Shown here one piece after another: positions 34,026-42,770 of a stretch of 55,045 nt of DNA. The stretch's first letter is position 1; the number at the start of each line of letters is the position of its first letter. Below the pieces are notes generated by a model. It was not told the DNA's origin and searched no databases. It worked only from the letters and a program-made list of their open reading frames with translations. The position numbers and the translations under genes were made by a program. Origin of the DNA: Candidatus Margulisiibacteriota bacterium (GTDB taxonomy: Bacteria > Margulisbacteria > Marinamargulisbacteria > UBA817); contig JADHOE010000004.1 in the NCBI GenBank assembly GCA_016779165.1, forward strand, positions 1-55,045, given 5' to 3'.

Positions 34026-35186
34026 GTGAATCAAAAAAAGGCGTCCATTGCTGTATTTTTTATTGTAGCTACTGAACTGATTGGGTTCGGTTTAATCATC
34101 CCTGTTTTGCCTCAAATTAGTGCCTCCTTTGCGACATCGGGTGTTTGGTTGGGAGTACTTCTTTCAGCTTACTCATTTGCACAATTTTTTTCAGCACCAA
34201 TTTTGGGCCAACTGTCGGATCGATATGGGCGAAAGCCATTATTAATTTTAAGTAAGATTGGAACCATCGCATCTTACCTTATCTTGGCGCAAGCAAATTC
34301 GTATGCTCTTTTATTAATATCTCGGCTTATTGATGGATTTACGGGCGGAAACATTGCCGTTGCACGTGCTTTTTTAAGTGACATTACAGCACCAGAAAAA
34401 CGATCCAGAGCCATGGCCATTATTGGGGTGGCCTTCGGCACGGGCTTTATATTTGGTCCTGCCATTGGGGCCTATTGTTACCAATGGTCCAATAACTTCA
34501 GTATGGCAGGTTATATAGGGGCATTGCTTTCGTTGGGATCTCTTTTCTTAACGCTTTTTTTAATTCGTGAACCAAACGCAAAAAATGAAACCCGCCATGT
34601 GGGCATTAGTAGAAATGTGTTTAAATTACCAATGCCTGTACGCTATTTGCTGCTTATTTCGTTTGTTTCCATGTGCTTGTTTTCTGGATTTGAATCTAGT
34701 TTTTCAGTATTTACCGAAAATAAATTTCAATTTAATGAAAGTCAAAACAGCATGTTATTTTTGGTTATTGGAATTTGCGCATTTTTAGTTCAAGGATCAT
34801 TTACAAAAATCGCCATTAAGCCGATACAAAAAGCCATTCGCTTGGCGTTGTTTTGCATTGGATTGGGGCTGCTTTTAACCAATATTATTCAAGGGGTTAT
34901 TCTTTCTTTGACAGTTTTAGTATTTTTAATTTTTGGAGTAGCCATTTTAAACACCCATATTCCGGCTGAACTATCTGCCATTAGTAACGACAAAGGGTAC
35001 ATGATGGGACTCTATGAGTCGTCCTCAAGTTTGGCCCGGATTATTGGCCCACTGATCATTTTTTCGACGTTATTTAACCATATTAATACTATTTATTTGA
35101 ACTTATCCATCATTGCATTTGGTTGTTTACTTTTTAGCATTTTTTTTGCGAAACAATTGTTTAAAATCGATTCAACAGTTAATTGA
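34026..35186 (+). CDS. MFS drug/metabolite exporter (DHA1, TetA-like)
   Basis: Twelve-helix major facilitator of 386 residues. The start TELIGFGLIIPVLPQISASF matches the TetA/DHA1 beginning. Motif A is GQLSDRYGRKPLL, motif B-like is SRLIDGFTGGNIAVARAFLSD, and motif C-like is GTGFIFGPAIGAYC. Substrate unknown; similarity to TetA is general and does not imply tetracycline resistance. It starts with GTG at 34026; TATAAT (34018-34023) ends only two bases before that codon, leaving the transcription start unclear. The gcvP ATG follows 11 bases after its stop. Confidence 0.85.
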   Translation: MNQKKASIAVFFIVATELIGFGLIIPVLPQISASFATSGVWLGVLLSAYSFAQFFSAPILGQLSDRYGRKPLLILSKIGTIASYLILAQANSYALLLISRLIDGFTGGNIAVARAFLSDITAPEKRSRAMAIIGVAFGTGFIFGPAIGAYCYQWSNNFSMAGYIGALLSLGSLFLTLFLIREPNAKNETRHVGISRNVFKLPMPVRYLLLISFVSMCLFSGFESSFSVFTENKFQFNESQNSMLFLVIGICAFLVQGSFTKIAIKPIQKAIRLALFCIGLGLLLTNIIQGVILSLTVLVFLIFGVAILNTHIPAELSAISNDKGYMMGLYESSSSLARIIGPLIIFSTLFNHINTIYLNLSIIAFGCLLFSIFFAKQLFKIDSTVN

Positions 35187-35197
35187 AAGGACTCAAA

Positions 35198-37999
35198 ATG
35201 AAATTTAAAAACAGGCATATAGGAAACTCAAACACTGATACAACGGCCATGCTTGGGGCCATTGGCTATTCAAATTTGGATCAACTTTGCGAGGACGCAT
35301 TACCCAAAAACATATCGTATCAATTGCCACCATTTCCTGACATGAGTGAAACAGAGTACGATGATTTTTTAAATGCACTTGGTAAAAAAAATAGGCCCAA
35401 TGTATCGTTAATAGGACAGGGATTTTACCCCAATCATTGCCCAGCAGTCATTCGTAGAAATATTTTAGAAAACCCAAGTTGGTATACTCAATATACGCCA
35501 TATCAAGCTGAAATTTCTCAGGGAAGACTGGAAGCCTTATTCAACTTTCAAACCATTGTTGCTGAACTTACCAAACTGCCAGTTGCAAATGCGTCTTTAT
35601 TGGATGAGGGAAATGCGTGCTCAGAAGCCATATTTATGGCATACCAAGCCAATGATTCTACTGGATCCACCTGCTTTATCGATGAGGGTATATCTGACAA
35701 TAATCTACGTGTGATTCAAACTCGATTCAAATACTTAAATGTTGAAATAGAAGTTGGGAAAATGGCAACCTTTACACCATCAGAAAAGTATTTTTCGGTG
35801 GTGGTTCCTCAGTTTTCTTGGGATGGAAAAGCAAACAACCCAGATGAGTTATTTTTAAACGCAAAGCAGCATAACATAACCTGCATTATGACAACCGATC
35901 TGTTGGCACTAACACTTTTTACCCCACCAGGTGAATTGCATGCCGACATTGCTGTTGGATCGGCACAACGGTTGGGAACTGCGATGGGCAATGGAGGGCC
36001 CTCTGCAGGTTTTATTGCATGCGACACTGGCTTCACTCGATTAATGCCAGGCCGCATTATTGGACTGTCCATTGATAAGTATGGAAATCAAGGGTATAGA
36101 ATGGCATTGCAAACACGTGAACAACATATTCGAAGAGAGCGGGCAACATCCAATATATGCACGGCCCAATCCTTGTTGGCGATTATCAATAGTTTTTACG
36201 TGGTCTATCATGGGCCACATCATTTAAAGCAAATGGCAACCACCATTCATCATAAAGCGTCTTATTTGGCGAATGCCTTTAAAAACTGTGGGTTTAAGGT
36301 TAGTCATGATCATTTTTTTGATACCGTAACAGTTCAGGTTCCACATGCGACTGAGTGCACTAAAAAAGCCCTTGCTAAAGGCATTGAGTGGTTCCAAAAA
36401 GAAGGCACCATAACCATTGCCTTAAACGAATGTGTGACATCAGAAGACATGATGACTATTTTGGATGCATGTGGCTGTCATAGCACGGACTCAATTCAAG
36501 CCATCTCAATTCCAAGAGCACTCAGACGCCATTCAACATATTTAAACCAAGCGGTATTTAACAAGTACCACTCTGAAACATCGCTTTTACGCTATATTAA
36601 ATCGTTGGAGCACAAAGACATGTCATTAACTCATGCAATGATTCCTCTTGGGTCTTGCACCATGAAGTTAAATGCGACAACCCAGCTTCAGTGTTTGTCG
36701 AACCCAAATTTTACACAAATTCACCCACAGAGCAATGACACATTTAAGGAAGGGTATCGATTCGCATTAAATGAATTATCAGATCATCTATCGAAAATAA
36801 CTGGCTTTGATGACACGTCTTTACAGCCAAACTCTGGTGCTCAAGGTGAATTTTTAGGGTTATTATGCATTCGAGATTATTTTGCCAGTATTGGTGAGGG
36901 GCACCGAAACATTGCGTTTGTACCAACATCCGCACATGGAACAAACCCCGCCAGCGCATCACTTTGTGGGTTAACCATTGTTTCCATTAAAACTACTGCA
37001 ACTGGTGATATCTGCATGGATGACCTAACAGAAAAGATAAAGATGTTTGGCGAATCGTTGGCTGTATTAATGATCACATACCCATCCACGTTTGGGGTGT
37101 TTGAATCATCAATTGAAGACGTTTGTGATGCCATTCATGCCGTTGGTGCGCAAGTGTACATGGACGGTGCGAATATGAATGCACAGGTTGGGTTAACCTC
37201 GCCGGCTAGCATTGGTGCAGATGTCTGCCACTTGAACTTGCACAAAACATTTTGTATTCCTCATGGCGGCGGCGGACCAGGTGTTGGCCCGGTATGTGTG
37301 AAAAGCCATTTGGCGCCATTTTTACCCAAACATTCTGACAATGCCATTGCCAATGCCCCAGATGGAAGCGCAAGCATATGCCTAATATCGTATGCTTACA
37401 TAAAATTAATGGGATCTGAAGGATTAAAAATAGCAACTCAACAGGCCATTTTAAACGCCAACTATATTGCCAATAAATTAGCACCCCACTATGAAATCTT
37501 ATACGCAAACAAGAACGGCTGTGTGGCCCATGAATTAATTATCAATTGCAAGCCATTCAAGAAAACAGCAAAAGTAACAGTTGAAGACATCGCCAAACGA
37601 TTAATGGATTATGGGTTCCATGCACCAACCATGTCATGGCCTGTGCCAGACACATTGATGATAGAGCCTACAGAAAGTGAAAACAAGCAAGAAATTGATC
37701 GGTTTTGCAGTGCTTTGATTCAAATAAAAATAGAAATTGATGCAATTGCATCAGGAACTTATGATGCACAGAATAATCCTTTAAAAAATGCGCCTCATAC
37801 TGCATTTGATATATTTAGCGACTGGAGCTTCCCCTACCCCCAATCCCTTGGCCTATTTCCAGCAGGTCAAAGCAACGGAAAGTTTTGGCCCTCCGTCAAC
37901 CGAATTAATAATGCCCATGGCGATAGAAATCTGATTTGTTCTTGCCAAAACATTGTGACTCAATCTAATCTTGAGCTATATGAATCAAAAAATGCATGA
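35198..37999 (+). CDS. gcvP: Glycine dehydrogenase (decarboxylating), P protein, single chain
   Basis: PLP enzyme that decarboxylates glycine and passes the aminomethyl group to the lipoyl H protein. The 933 residues show the long homodimeric form with both halves: NRHIGNSNTDTTAML at the start, FYPNHCPAVIRRNILENPSW, PYQAEISQGRLEALFNFQT, and in the second half MIPLGSCTMKLNATTQ. PTSAHGTNPASA and the PLP-Lys stretch HLNLHKTFCIPHGGGGPGVG follow. The start is fixed by GAAAGGA before ATG 35198. GcvT and GcvH are not in the window; LpdA at 23.5 kb is a candidate L protein. Its stop overlaps the next small gene by eight bases. Confidence 0.96.
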   Translation: MKFKNRHIGNSNTDTTAMLGAIGYSNLDQLCEDALPKNISYQLPPFPDMSETEYDDFLNALGKKNRPNVSLIGQGFYPNHCPAVIRRNILENPSWYTQYTPYQAEISQGRLEALFNFQTIVAELTKLPVANASLLDEGNACSEAIFMAYQANDSTGSTCFIDEGISDNNLRVIQTRFKYLNVEIEVGKMATFTPSEKYFSVVVPQFSWDGKANNPDELFLNAKQHNITCIMTTDLLALTLFTPPGELHADIAVGSAQRLGTAMGNGGPSAGFIACDTGFTRLMPGRIIGLSIDKYGNQGYRMALQTREQHIRRERATSNICTAQSLLAIINSFYVVYHGPHHLKQMATTIHHKASYLANAFKNCGFKVSHDHFFDTVTVQVPHATECTKKALAKGIEWFQKEGTITIALNECVTSEDMMTILDACGCHSTDSIQAISIPRALRRHSTYLNQAVFNKYHSETSLLRYIKSLEHKDMSLTHAMIPLGSCTMKLNATTQLQCLSNPNFTQIHPQSNDTFKEGYRFALNELSDHLSKITGFDDTSLQPNSGAQGEFLGLLCIRDYFASIGEGHRNIAFVPTSAHGTNPASASLCGLTIVSIKTTATGDICMDDLTEKIKMFGESLAVLMITYPSTFGVFESSIEDVCDAIHAVGAQVYMDGANMNAQVGLTSPASIGADVCHLNLHKTFCIPHGGGGPGVGPVCVKSHLAPFLPKHSDNAIANAPDGSASICLISYAYIKLMGSEGLKIATQQAILNANYIANKLAPHYEILYANKNGCVAHELIINCKPFKKTAKVTVEDIAKRLMDYGFHAPTMSWPVPDTLMIEPTESENKQEIDRFCSALIQIKIEIDAIASGTYDAQNNPLKNAPHTAFDIFSDWSFPYPQSLGLFPAGQSNGKFWPSVNRINNAHGDRNLICSCQNIVTQSNLELYESKNA

Positions 38000-38225
38000 C
38001 CAAGACGAAATAAAATCGACAACCAAAACCAACTGCAAGCATTGCAATGAACCCATAAATTTAAAACGACAAAAACGTTTACCTAAAAAATTAATAACCG
38101 AACGCCATGGCTTGTATTGGACCGGTTTAGAAAAGGTGTTTTTATTAATTTTTAAGATCCAATGCCCAAAATGCCAAAAAAAATTCAGTTATAAGGTTTT
38201 TCAATCCAATTACACCTATAACTAG
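37992..38225 (+). CDS. Small zinc-ribbon-like protein, 77 residues
   Basis: No named family recognised. Two CxxC pairs, CKHCNEPI near the start and CPKCQKKFSYKV near the end, flank a basic middle (KRQKRLPKKLITERHG, then LEKVFLLIFKIQ), the layout of a one-finger zinc ribbon. It begins eight bases inside gcvP (ATG 37992 before the gcvP TGA), so translation is probably coupled. An earlier ATG at 37980 is possible. The sigma-54 regulator follows 40 bases later. A role in RNA or protein binding is possible but unsupported. Confidence 0.55.
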   Translation: MHDQDEIKSTTKTNCKHCNEPINLKRQKRLPKKLITERHGLYWTGLEKVFLLIFKIQCPKCQKKFSYKVFQSNYTYN

Positions 38226-38265
38226 CCATTGCTAATTAACATTCTATTTGATATTTTCAAGGGGT

Positions 38266-39579
38266 ATGTTTTCCCCAAAACTATTAATAATCGACGACGA
38301 CGAAACCATATTATTTTCGTTTAAAAGTTTCTTGAATGAACATAAGTTTAGCCTTGAGTTTTCTAAAAATGGAAAAGATGGGCTGGAAAAATTATCATCG
38401 TTTCAACCAAACTTGGTTATCGCCGACTATAAAATGCCTGAAATGACTGGCCTTGAATTTATCAAGGCATCCAAAATTTTACATCCCAACACACCAGTTA
38501 TTATAATGAGCGCATTTGGCGACTCTAATACCAAGCGAGTTTTCTTAGATGAAGGTGCATTTGAGTACATAGAAAAGCCATTTGATATTGAATCGGTGTT
38601 GAATTCAATTTCATTAGCACTTGAGTCTTCGCCATTATTCATGGCGAATGAACCAACCCAATACATTGGTGAATCCACCATTATCAAATCCGTTTTCGAT
38701 CAAATTGATAAAGCTAAAAATACCACCATTACCATGTTAATTGAAGGTGAAAGTGGTACAGGAAAAGACTTAATCGCAAATTATATCCATAATAATAGCC
38801 CTGTAGCCAATGGCCCTTTTATTAGCATTAATTGTGCTGCTATACCGGAAAGTCTTATTGAGTCTGAGTTATTTGGGTATGAAAAAGGAGCCTTTACGGG
38901 TGCCGATGAGCAAAAGATTGGAAAGTTTGAACACGCAAAAAATGGCACTATATTTTTGGATGAAATTGGAGAATTGCCACTATCCATTCAAGCAAAGTTG
39001 CTTCGAATTCTTCAAAATAAAACCATTGAACGAATTGGAGGAGCAAACTCAATTGCGTCAAATGCTCGAATCATAGCCGCAACCAACAAAAACCTGAGGC
39101 AAATGGTTGCAGACAAAGACTTTCGAGAGGATTTGTATTACCGACTGACATCGTTTCCACTGCATATTCCGGCATTAAGAAATAGAGAAAATGATATTAC
39201 ACTCATTGCTGACTATTTGCTTCAGCGTTTTTGCACAGAATTTAATAAGAAAAAGAAGTCATTTTCAGACACGGGGCTTAAAGCTCTAAAAAAATATCAT
39301 TGGCCTGGAAACATTAGAGAGCTTCAAAACATTATATCTCGAATTGTTTTACTTGAATCAAGCAATATTATCCACGCAGAGCATATTTTACCATATTTCC
39401 CAAAAACTGAATCCATTGAGACTGAAAATGATATTTCATTTATTACTCAATACACTGAGAAAGAGTTACTTAAACTTCACGCACAAGAAACATTTAAACT
39501 TTGCCATTACAATAAGTCTGATGCAGCAAAGCGCCTTGGGATAAATTACCGAACATTAATTAAACGACTAGAAAGCTAA
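38266..39579 (+). CDS. Sigma-54-dependent response regulator (NtrC family)
   Basis: Activator of RpoN promoters, 437 residues. The receiver domain (1-120) has the acidic pocket IIDDDE at 8-13, phospho-acceptor Asp54 in VIADYKMPEM, and IEKPF with the conserved Lys. The AAA+ domain carries IEGESGTGKDLIANYIH (Walker A), GYEKGAFTGADEQKIG (sigma-54 contact loop), GTIFLDEIGELP (Walker B) and the arginine finger region REDLYYRL. The Fis-type helix-turn-helix at the C-terminus is NKSDAAKRLGINYRTLIKRL. No histidine kinase is adjacent, so it is an orphan here. AAGGGG sits just before the ATG at 38266. Confidence 0.93.
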   Translation: MFSPKLLIIDDDETILFSFKSFLNEHKFSLEFSKNGKDGLEKLSSFQPNLVIADYKMPEMTGLEFIKASKILHPNTPVIIMSAFGDSNTKRVFLDEGAFEYIEKPFDIESVLNSISLALESSPLFMANEPTQYIGESTIIKSVFDQIDKAKNTTITMLIEGESGTGKDLIANYIHNNSPVANGPFISINCAAIPESLIESELFGYEKGAFTGADEQKIGKFEHAKNGTIFLDEIGELPLSIQAKLLRILQNKTIERIGGANSIASNARIIAATNKNLRQMVADKDFREDLYYRLTSFPLHIPALRNRENDITLIADYLLQRFCTEFNKKKKSFSDTGLKALKKYHWPGNIRELQNIISRIVLLESSNIIHAEHILPYFPKTESIETENDISFITQYTEKELLKLHAQETFKLCHYNKSDAAKRLGINYRTLIKRLES

Positions 39580-40916
39580 GGTTGTTGGCATATTTTTGGC
39601 CCATTTTCATCCTTACAGTCATAATCTTTGTATGTTTCTGCACCCGAGAAAACAATCCCATCAAAACCGGAATTAACCACATTATCAATCAACTGCTTCA
39701 TATTTGACTTCCAATCCTTTCGCCAATACTTAACATAATGGTCTTTGTCATGCCCCTCAATTCTAGAGTTATCAGCAATTGTTTTGCTTACCCCAATATC
39801 CACCCAGTCTGGTTCGAGTTCAGGGTTACTGTTCCAATCCATATTCCAAAATGGTCCGTTTTCCCAAACTTTTGATACATCAATCATGGCATACACCAAA
39901 CGGTTTATTCCATTAGATTTTTCTTTTAACGACGTAATTTTTTGCAATGACCATGGCGATAGTTCACTTGTATAGCTGTTTTTAGACACTGGTAAAACGA
40001 TAAGATCATAGCTGGAACCTTGAATTGTTAAAATTTCAGGTTCATCAAGGGCGTAAGATCCATCATATAAGGCAAAGTTCTGTACCTCGCTAATGACGTT
40101 TACTGACAATTCAGGGTCATTATTTGGTATATTATTCAGTACTTCGACATCAAATAATTTAGACTCCTCCACTGGATCAATGAAATGTACAACACCATCA
40201 ACCGGAGATACCTCATTTATAAGAGGGCTGGTCAGAGTTAAATAATCAATGGCAAATATTTTTTTCTCACTTTTTAATTCATCCAACATCCAATCATTTG
40301 CATTTTTTATGTTGTCCATTTGAGCGTGTTGATTTTTAGAAAATTGATACTCAAATAAAAAAACAGCATCAATTTCATTCATTAACTCTCCCTTTAGCGC
40401 TTTCTCACCGTTATCAAATTGGTCATAGAAAACATCTAAATGGGTTGTTCCAACGGCAAACTCAAGTGCGTTTGATTTTGATTTTGCATATTCAATTAAC
40501 TCTAGCAATAATTGATGCATGCCATCTTGGTAATTTAATGTTTTGATTTTAACACTAATGCCTGGCTTGTTTACATTCTCCTCATCAAATCTCGTATAAA
40601 AAAAAGTATAGTAATAGTTTTTATCTACCATCAGGTTAGACTCATCTAAGAATGAATGTTGACCAGGATGAAATCCACCAAAATGGTTCTTGCCATCATA
40701 TAAACTTCTAGGTAACTCTATTTCGGATCGAATAATATTCACCATATTTACTTCACTAGAAAACTTAAATGATAAACGTGCGTAATCGACACTGGTATAT
40801 TGCTGAGTCAGTGTAACGGCGGGAACATTAGATACCGCCTTAGTCGGTGGCTCCAGGTATTTTTTTGAACAAGATACCATTAAAAAAATGGGAAGTATTA
40901 ATAATAGTTTGAACAT
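39576..40916 (-). CDS. Lipoprotein with permuted GH114-like glycosidase domain
   Basis: Protein of 446 residues beginning MFKLLLILPIFLMVSCSKK, a lipoprotein signal with lipobox VSC. A fibronectin-III-like region follows (about 25-110: VDYARLSFKFSSEVNMVNII). The rest resembles the GH114/TM1410 (endo-alpha-1,4-polygalactosaminidase) barrel in two pieces. First comes LLELIEYAKSKSNALEFAVG and IDAVFLFEYQF, then YDLIVLPVS, VYAMIDVSKVWE, NMDWNSNP and finally WRKDWKSNMKQLIDNVVNSG with FDGIVFSG. In ordinary members the WK...GFDG half comes first, so the order looks circularly permuted. The Asp expected after GFDGxxLD is Ser-Gly here. Four bases overlap the convergent regulator gene. Confidence 0.6.
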   Translation of the reverse strand: MFKLLLILPIFLMVSCSKKYLEPPTKAVSNVPAVTLTQQYTSVDYARLSFKFSSEVNMVNIIRSEIELPRSLYDGKNHFGGFHPGQHSFLDESNLMVDKNYYYTFFYTRFDEENVNKPGISVKIKTLNYQDGMHQLLLELIEYAKSKSNALEFAVGTTHLDVFYDQFDNGEKALKGELMNEIDAVFLFEYQFSKNQHAQMDNIKNANDWMLDELKSEKKIFAIDYLTLTSPLINEVSPVDGVVHFIDPVEESKLFDVEVLNNIPNNDPELSVNVISEVQNFALYDGSYALDEPEILTIQGSSYDLIVLPVSKNSYTSELSPWSLQKITSLKEKSNGINRLVYAMIDVSKVWENGPFWNMDWNSNPELEPDWVDIGVSKTIADNSRIEGHDKDHYVKYWRKDWKSNMKQLIDNVVNSGFDGIVFSGAETYKDYDCKDENGPKICQQP

Positions 40917-41025
40917 TGCTTTGTTATTCCCTATTTTTGTAGGGTTGAAACACACTTTTTTATAATTTAAACTGAAATTCTTTTACAGAGTTATTCGATA
41001 TTCATTAAACATTGGGAGGGACGTA

Positions 41026-41793
41026 ATGAAAATACGATTAAATATCATACTGTTCGGGTGGTTATTGGTATTACCAGCCTTAGCATTTGGGGAATTTAAA
41101 AATGGGCTTCATTTAACAACCATGATGGGCTGCTCTGTATCTGGGCCATCTCCACTGACGATCAAGTTTCAAGACCAGCCACAACAAACGCTGTCTGCCA
41201 GGTATAAGAATCGATGCTTTGAAGATTCACATTGGTGGGCCTTTCGGTTAGAAAACTGGAACAATCGCACCGGCATTGGATTTGAGTTAATCCATCATAA
41301 AATTTATTTGGCCAATACCACTGATTTGGTTGAATCGTTTAGTGTGTCTGATGGGTATAATTTGTTATTTTTAAACTTTGCAAAACAAATTGAACAGACC
41401 AATTACCGAGTTGGGGTTGGGGTTGTATTGGGGCACATGGACGTCACCATCAAGGGCCGTGATCGTTTTATTCGAAAAGGGTTTAAAGGGCACTACCTTA
41501 CTGGCCCAGCATTTCAACTGAATGTTGAGCGTATTCTTTGGGAGTCAGACCGTCATTTTGTATCGCTTGATTCAAAATTTACTGCGGCTTATGCTGAAAT
41601 TCCAATTTCATCCAACCCAAATGAACTGGCCATTGCACCAGACTATGCTGTGCATTTTAGTCTGGCCTTGGGTTCTAAACCCATACAACATAAAGATCCA
41701 ACATTTAAGGATCGCATGCTTTACATGGCCCCCATGGTTTACCCAATTACGGTAGGAACTGTTATTGGGACTGGACTTTTACCAAACGAATAA
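41026..41793 (+). CDS. Secreted or outer-membrane protein, 255 residues
   Basis: Signal peptide MKIRLNIILFGWLLVLPALA, then FGEFKNGLHLTTMMGC. The body reads as amphipathic beta strands (HWWAFRLENWNNRTGIGFEL, TNYRVGVGVVLGHMDVTI, HFVSLDSKFTAAYAEI), so an outer-membrane barrel is likely. No family named. The C-terminus carries an extra hydrophobic segment (MLYMAPMVYPITVGTVIGTG) rather than a terminal Phe, which is odd for a barrel. GGGAGGG (41014-41020) lies five bases before the ATG, and a strong hairpin follows the gene. Confidence 0.55.
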   Translation: MKIRLNIILFGWLLVLPALAFGEFKNGLHLTTMMGCSVSGPSPLTIKFQDQPQQTLSARYKNRCFEDSHWWAFRLENWNNRTGIGFELIHHKIYLANTTDLVESFSVSDGYNLLFLNFAKQIEQTNYRVGVGVVLGHMDVTIKGRDRFIRKGFKGHYLTGPAFQLNVERILWESDRHFVSLDSKFTAAYAEIPISSNPNELAIAPDYAVHFSLALGSKPIQHKDPTFKDRMLYMAPMVYPITVGTVIGTGLLPNE

Positions 41794-41807
41794 AAAACAA
41801 TTTAATG

Positions 41808-41835
41808 GACTGGCCCACCTCTTTGTGGGCCAGTC
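41808..41835. terminator. Perfect 11-bp GC-rich hairpin after the secreted-protein gene
   Basis: GACTGGCCCAC (41808-41818), loop CTCTTT, GTGGGCCAGTC (41825-41835). It starts 15 bases after the stop. The plus side lacks a long T-run; on the minus side A/T-rich sequence with T6 follows, so it may work in either direction. Confidence 0.6.
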
Positions 41836-41884
41836 GTTCATTCAACACCTGGTGTCACGCTCTACCAAATATGCTTTTTTTTGA

Positions 41885-41890
41885 TACACT
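41885..41890 (+). promoter_or_regulatory. -10 hexamer six bases before the MpaB-like ATG
   Basis: TACACT, six bases, ATG at 41897. It predicts a leaderless start, and there is no Shine-Dalgarno sequence. A T8 run lies directly upstream; no -35 is evident. Confidence 0.4.
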
Positions 41891-41896
41891 AAATCT

Positions 41897-42763
41897 ATGT
41901 TAAATAAGTTTAACGTAAAAAAACGATTAAGAGACGCGGTGATTGACATGTTTAGCCATGGCAATGATCCAATGAAACATACATTTTCATTTAAAGGCGA
42001 CCCGGGCCTTTTTGGTCCCTCATCCGTGACATGGCGAATTATTAGCGATGTTTCTGGGTTTATGGGGGGAATACGTGCATTATATTTGCAGGCTGCACAT
42101 CCGGAAGTTGTCGCAGGGGTTTACCAGCATTCAAATTACAGAGAAGATCCATTTGGTCGATTATCCCGAACAGGGGACTATGTCGCCGTCACGGCCTTTG
42201 GGGCAACCCCAGAGGTTACCAAAATGATAGACCACGTCAAACGAATGCACCATAAAGTAACTGGCATATCCGCACGAAATAAACCCTATGCTGGAAACGA
42301 TCCAGCGTTGGCGTCCTGGGTGCATAATTCGTTGGTGGATTCCTTTTTAGTGGCCTACCAGCTATTTGGGGATCAGCCATTATCCAAGCAAGATGCCGAT
42401 GCATTTGTTAACGAGCAAACAACTATTGGTCGATTAATGGGTGCAAATGAGTTGCCACCCACGGCTAACGACTTAACCCATTGGATTAACAACCACCCGA
42501 ATATGGCATCAACAATTGAGACAGCGTCTGTTTTAAAATTTCTAAATCACCCACCCCTTCCACCAACCGTTCGCTTAGGGTATTCACTTCTAAAAGATGC
42601 TGCCATTGGCTCATTTCACTCAAAGGTTCAAGCCATTATTAATCATCACCCTACCCGACTTTGGAAAGCAAAAGGTCATTTTTTCATCACCTTAATGCGA
42701 AAATCATTGGGGTTTTCTCCAGCAAGAGATATCGCATTACAGCGGATAGCAATGACGCCATAA
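41897..42763 (+). CDS. DUF2236 / MpaB-like oxygenase
   Basis: Protein of 288 residues with the DUF2236 pattern shared with the heme protein MpaB and latex-clearing oxygenase. It has GLFGPSSVTWRIISDVSGFM, IRALYLQAAHPEVVAGVYQH, DPFGRLSRTGDYVAVTAFG (the conserved R-T pattern), HVKRMHHKVTGI and ALASWVHNSLVDSFLVAY. The AAHP and MHHKV histidines are typical of the family. Substrate unknown. It is followed after seven bases by the nucleosidase-glycosyltransferase fusion, so the two are likely co-transcribed. Confidence 0.82.
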   Translation: MLNKFNVKKRLRDAVIDMFSHGNDPMKHTFSFKGDPGLFGPSSVTWRIISDVSGFMGGIRALYLQAAHPEVVAGVYQHSNYREDPFGRLSRTGDYVAVTAFGATPEVTKMIDHVKRMHHKVTGISARNKPYAGNDPALASWVHNSLVDSFLVAYQLFGDQPLSKQDADAFVNEQTTIGRLMGANELPPTANDLTHWINNHPNMASTIETASVLKFLNHPPLPPTVRLGYSLLKDAAIGSFHSKVQAIINHHPTRLWKAKGHFFITLMRKSLGFSPARDIALQRIAMTP

Positions 42764-42770
42764 TCCATCG

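Noticed and set aside
34026-35186. Tetracycline resistance gene
   Set aside because: General DHA1-type similarity does not establish the substrate, and the context is housekeeping.
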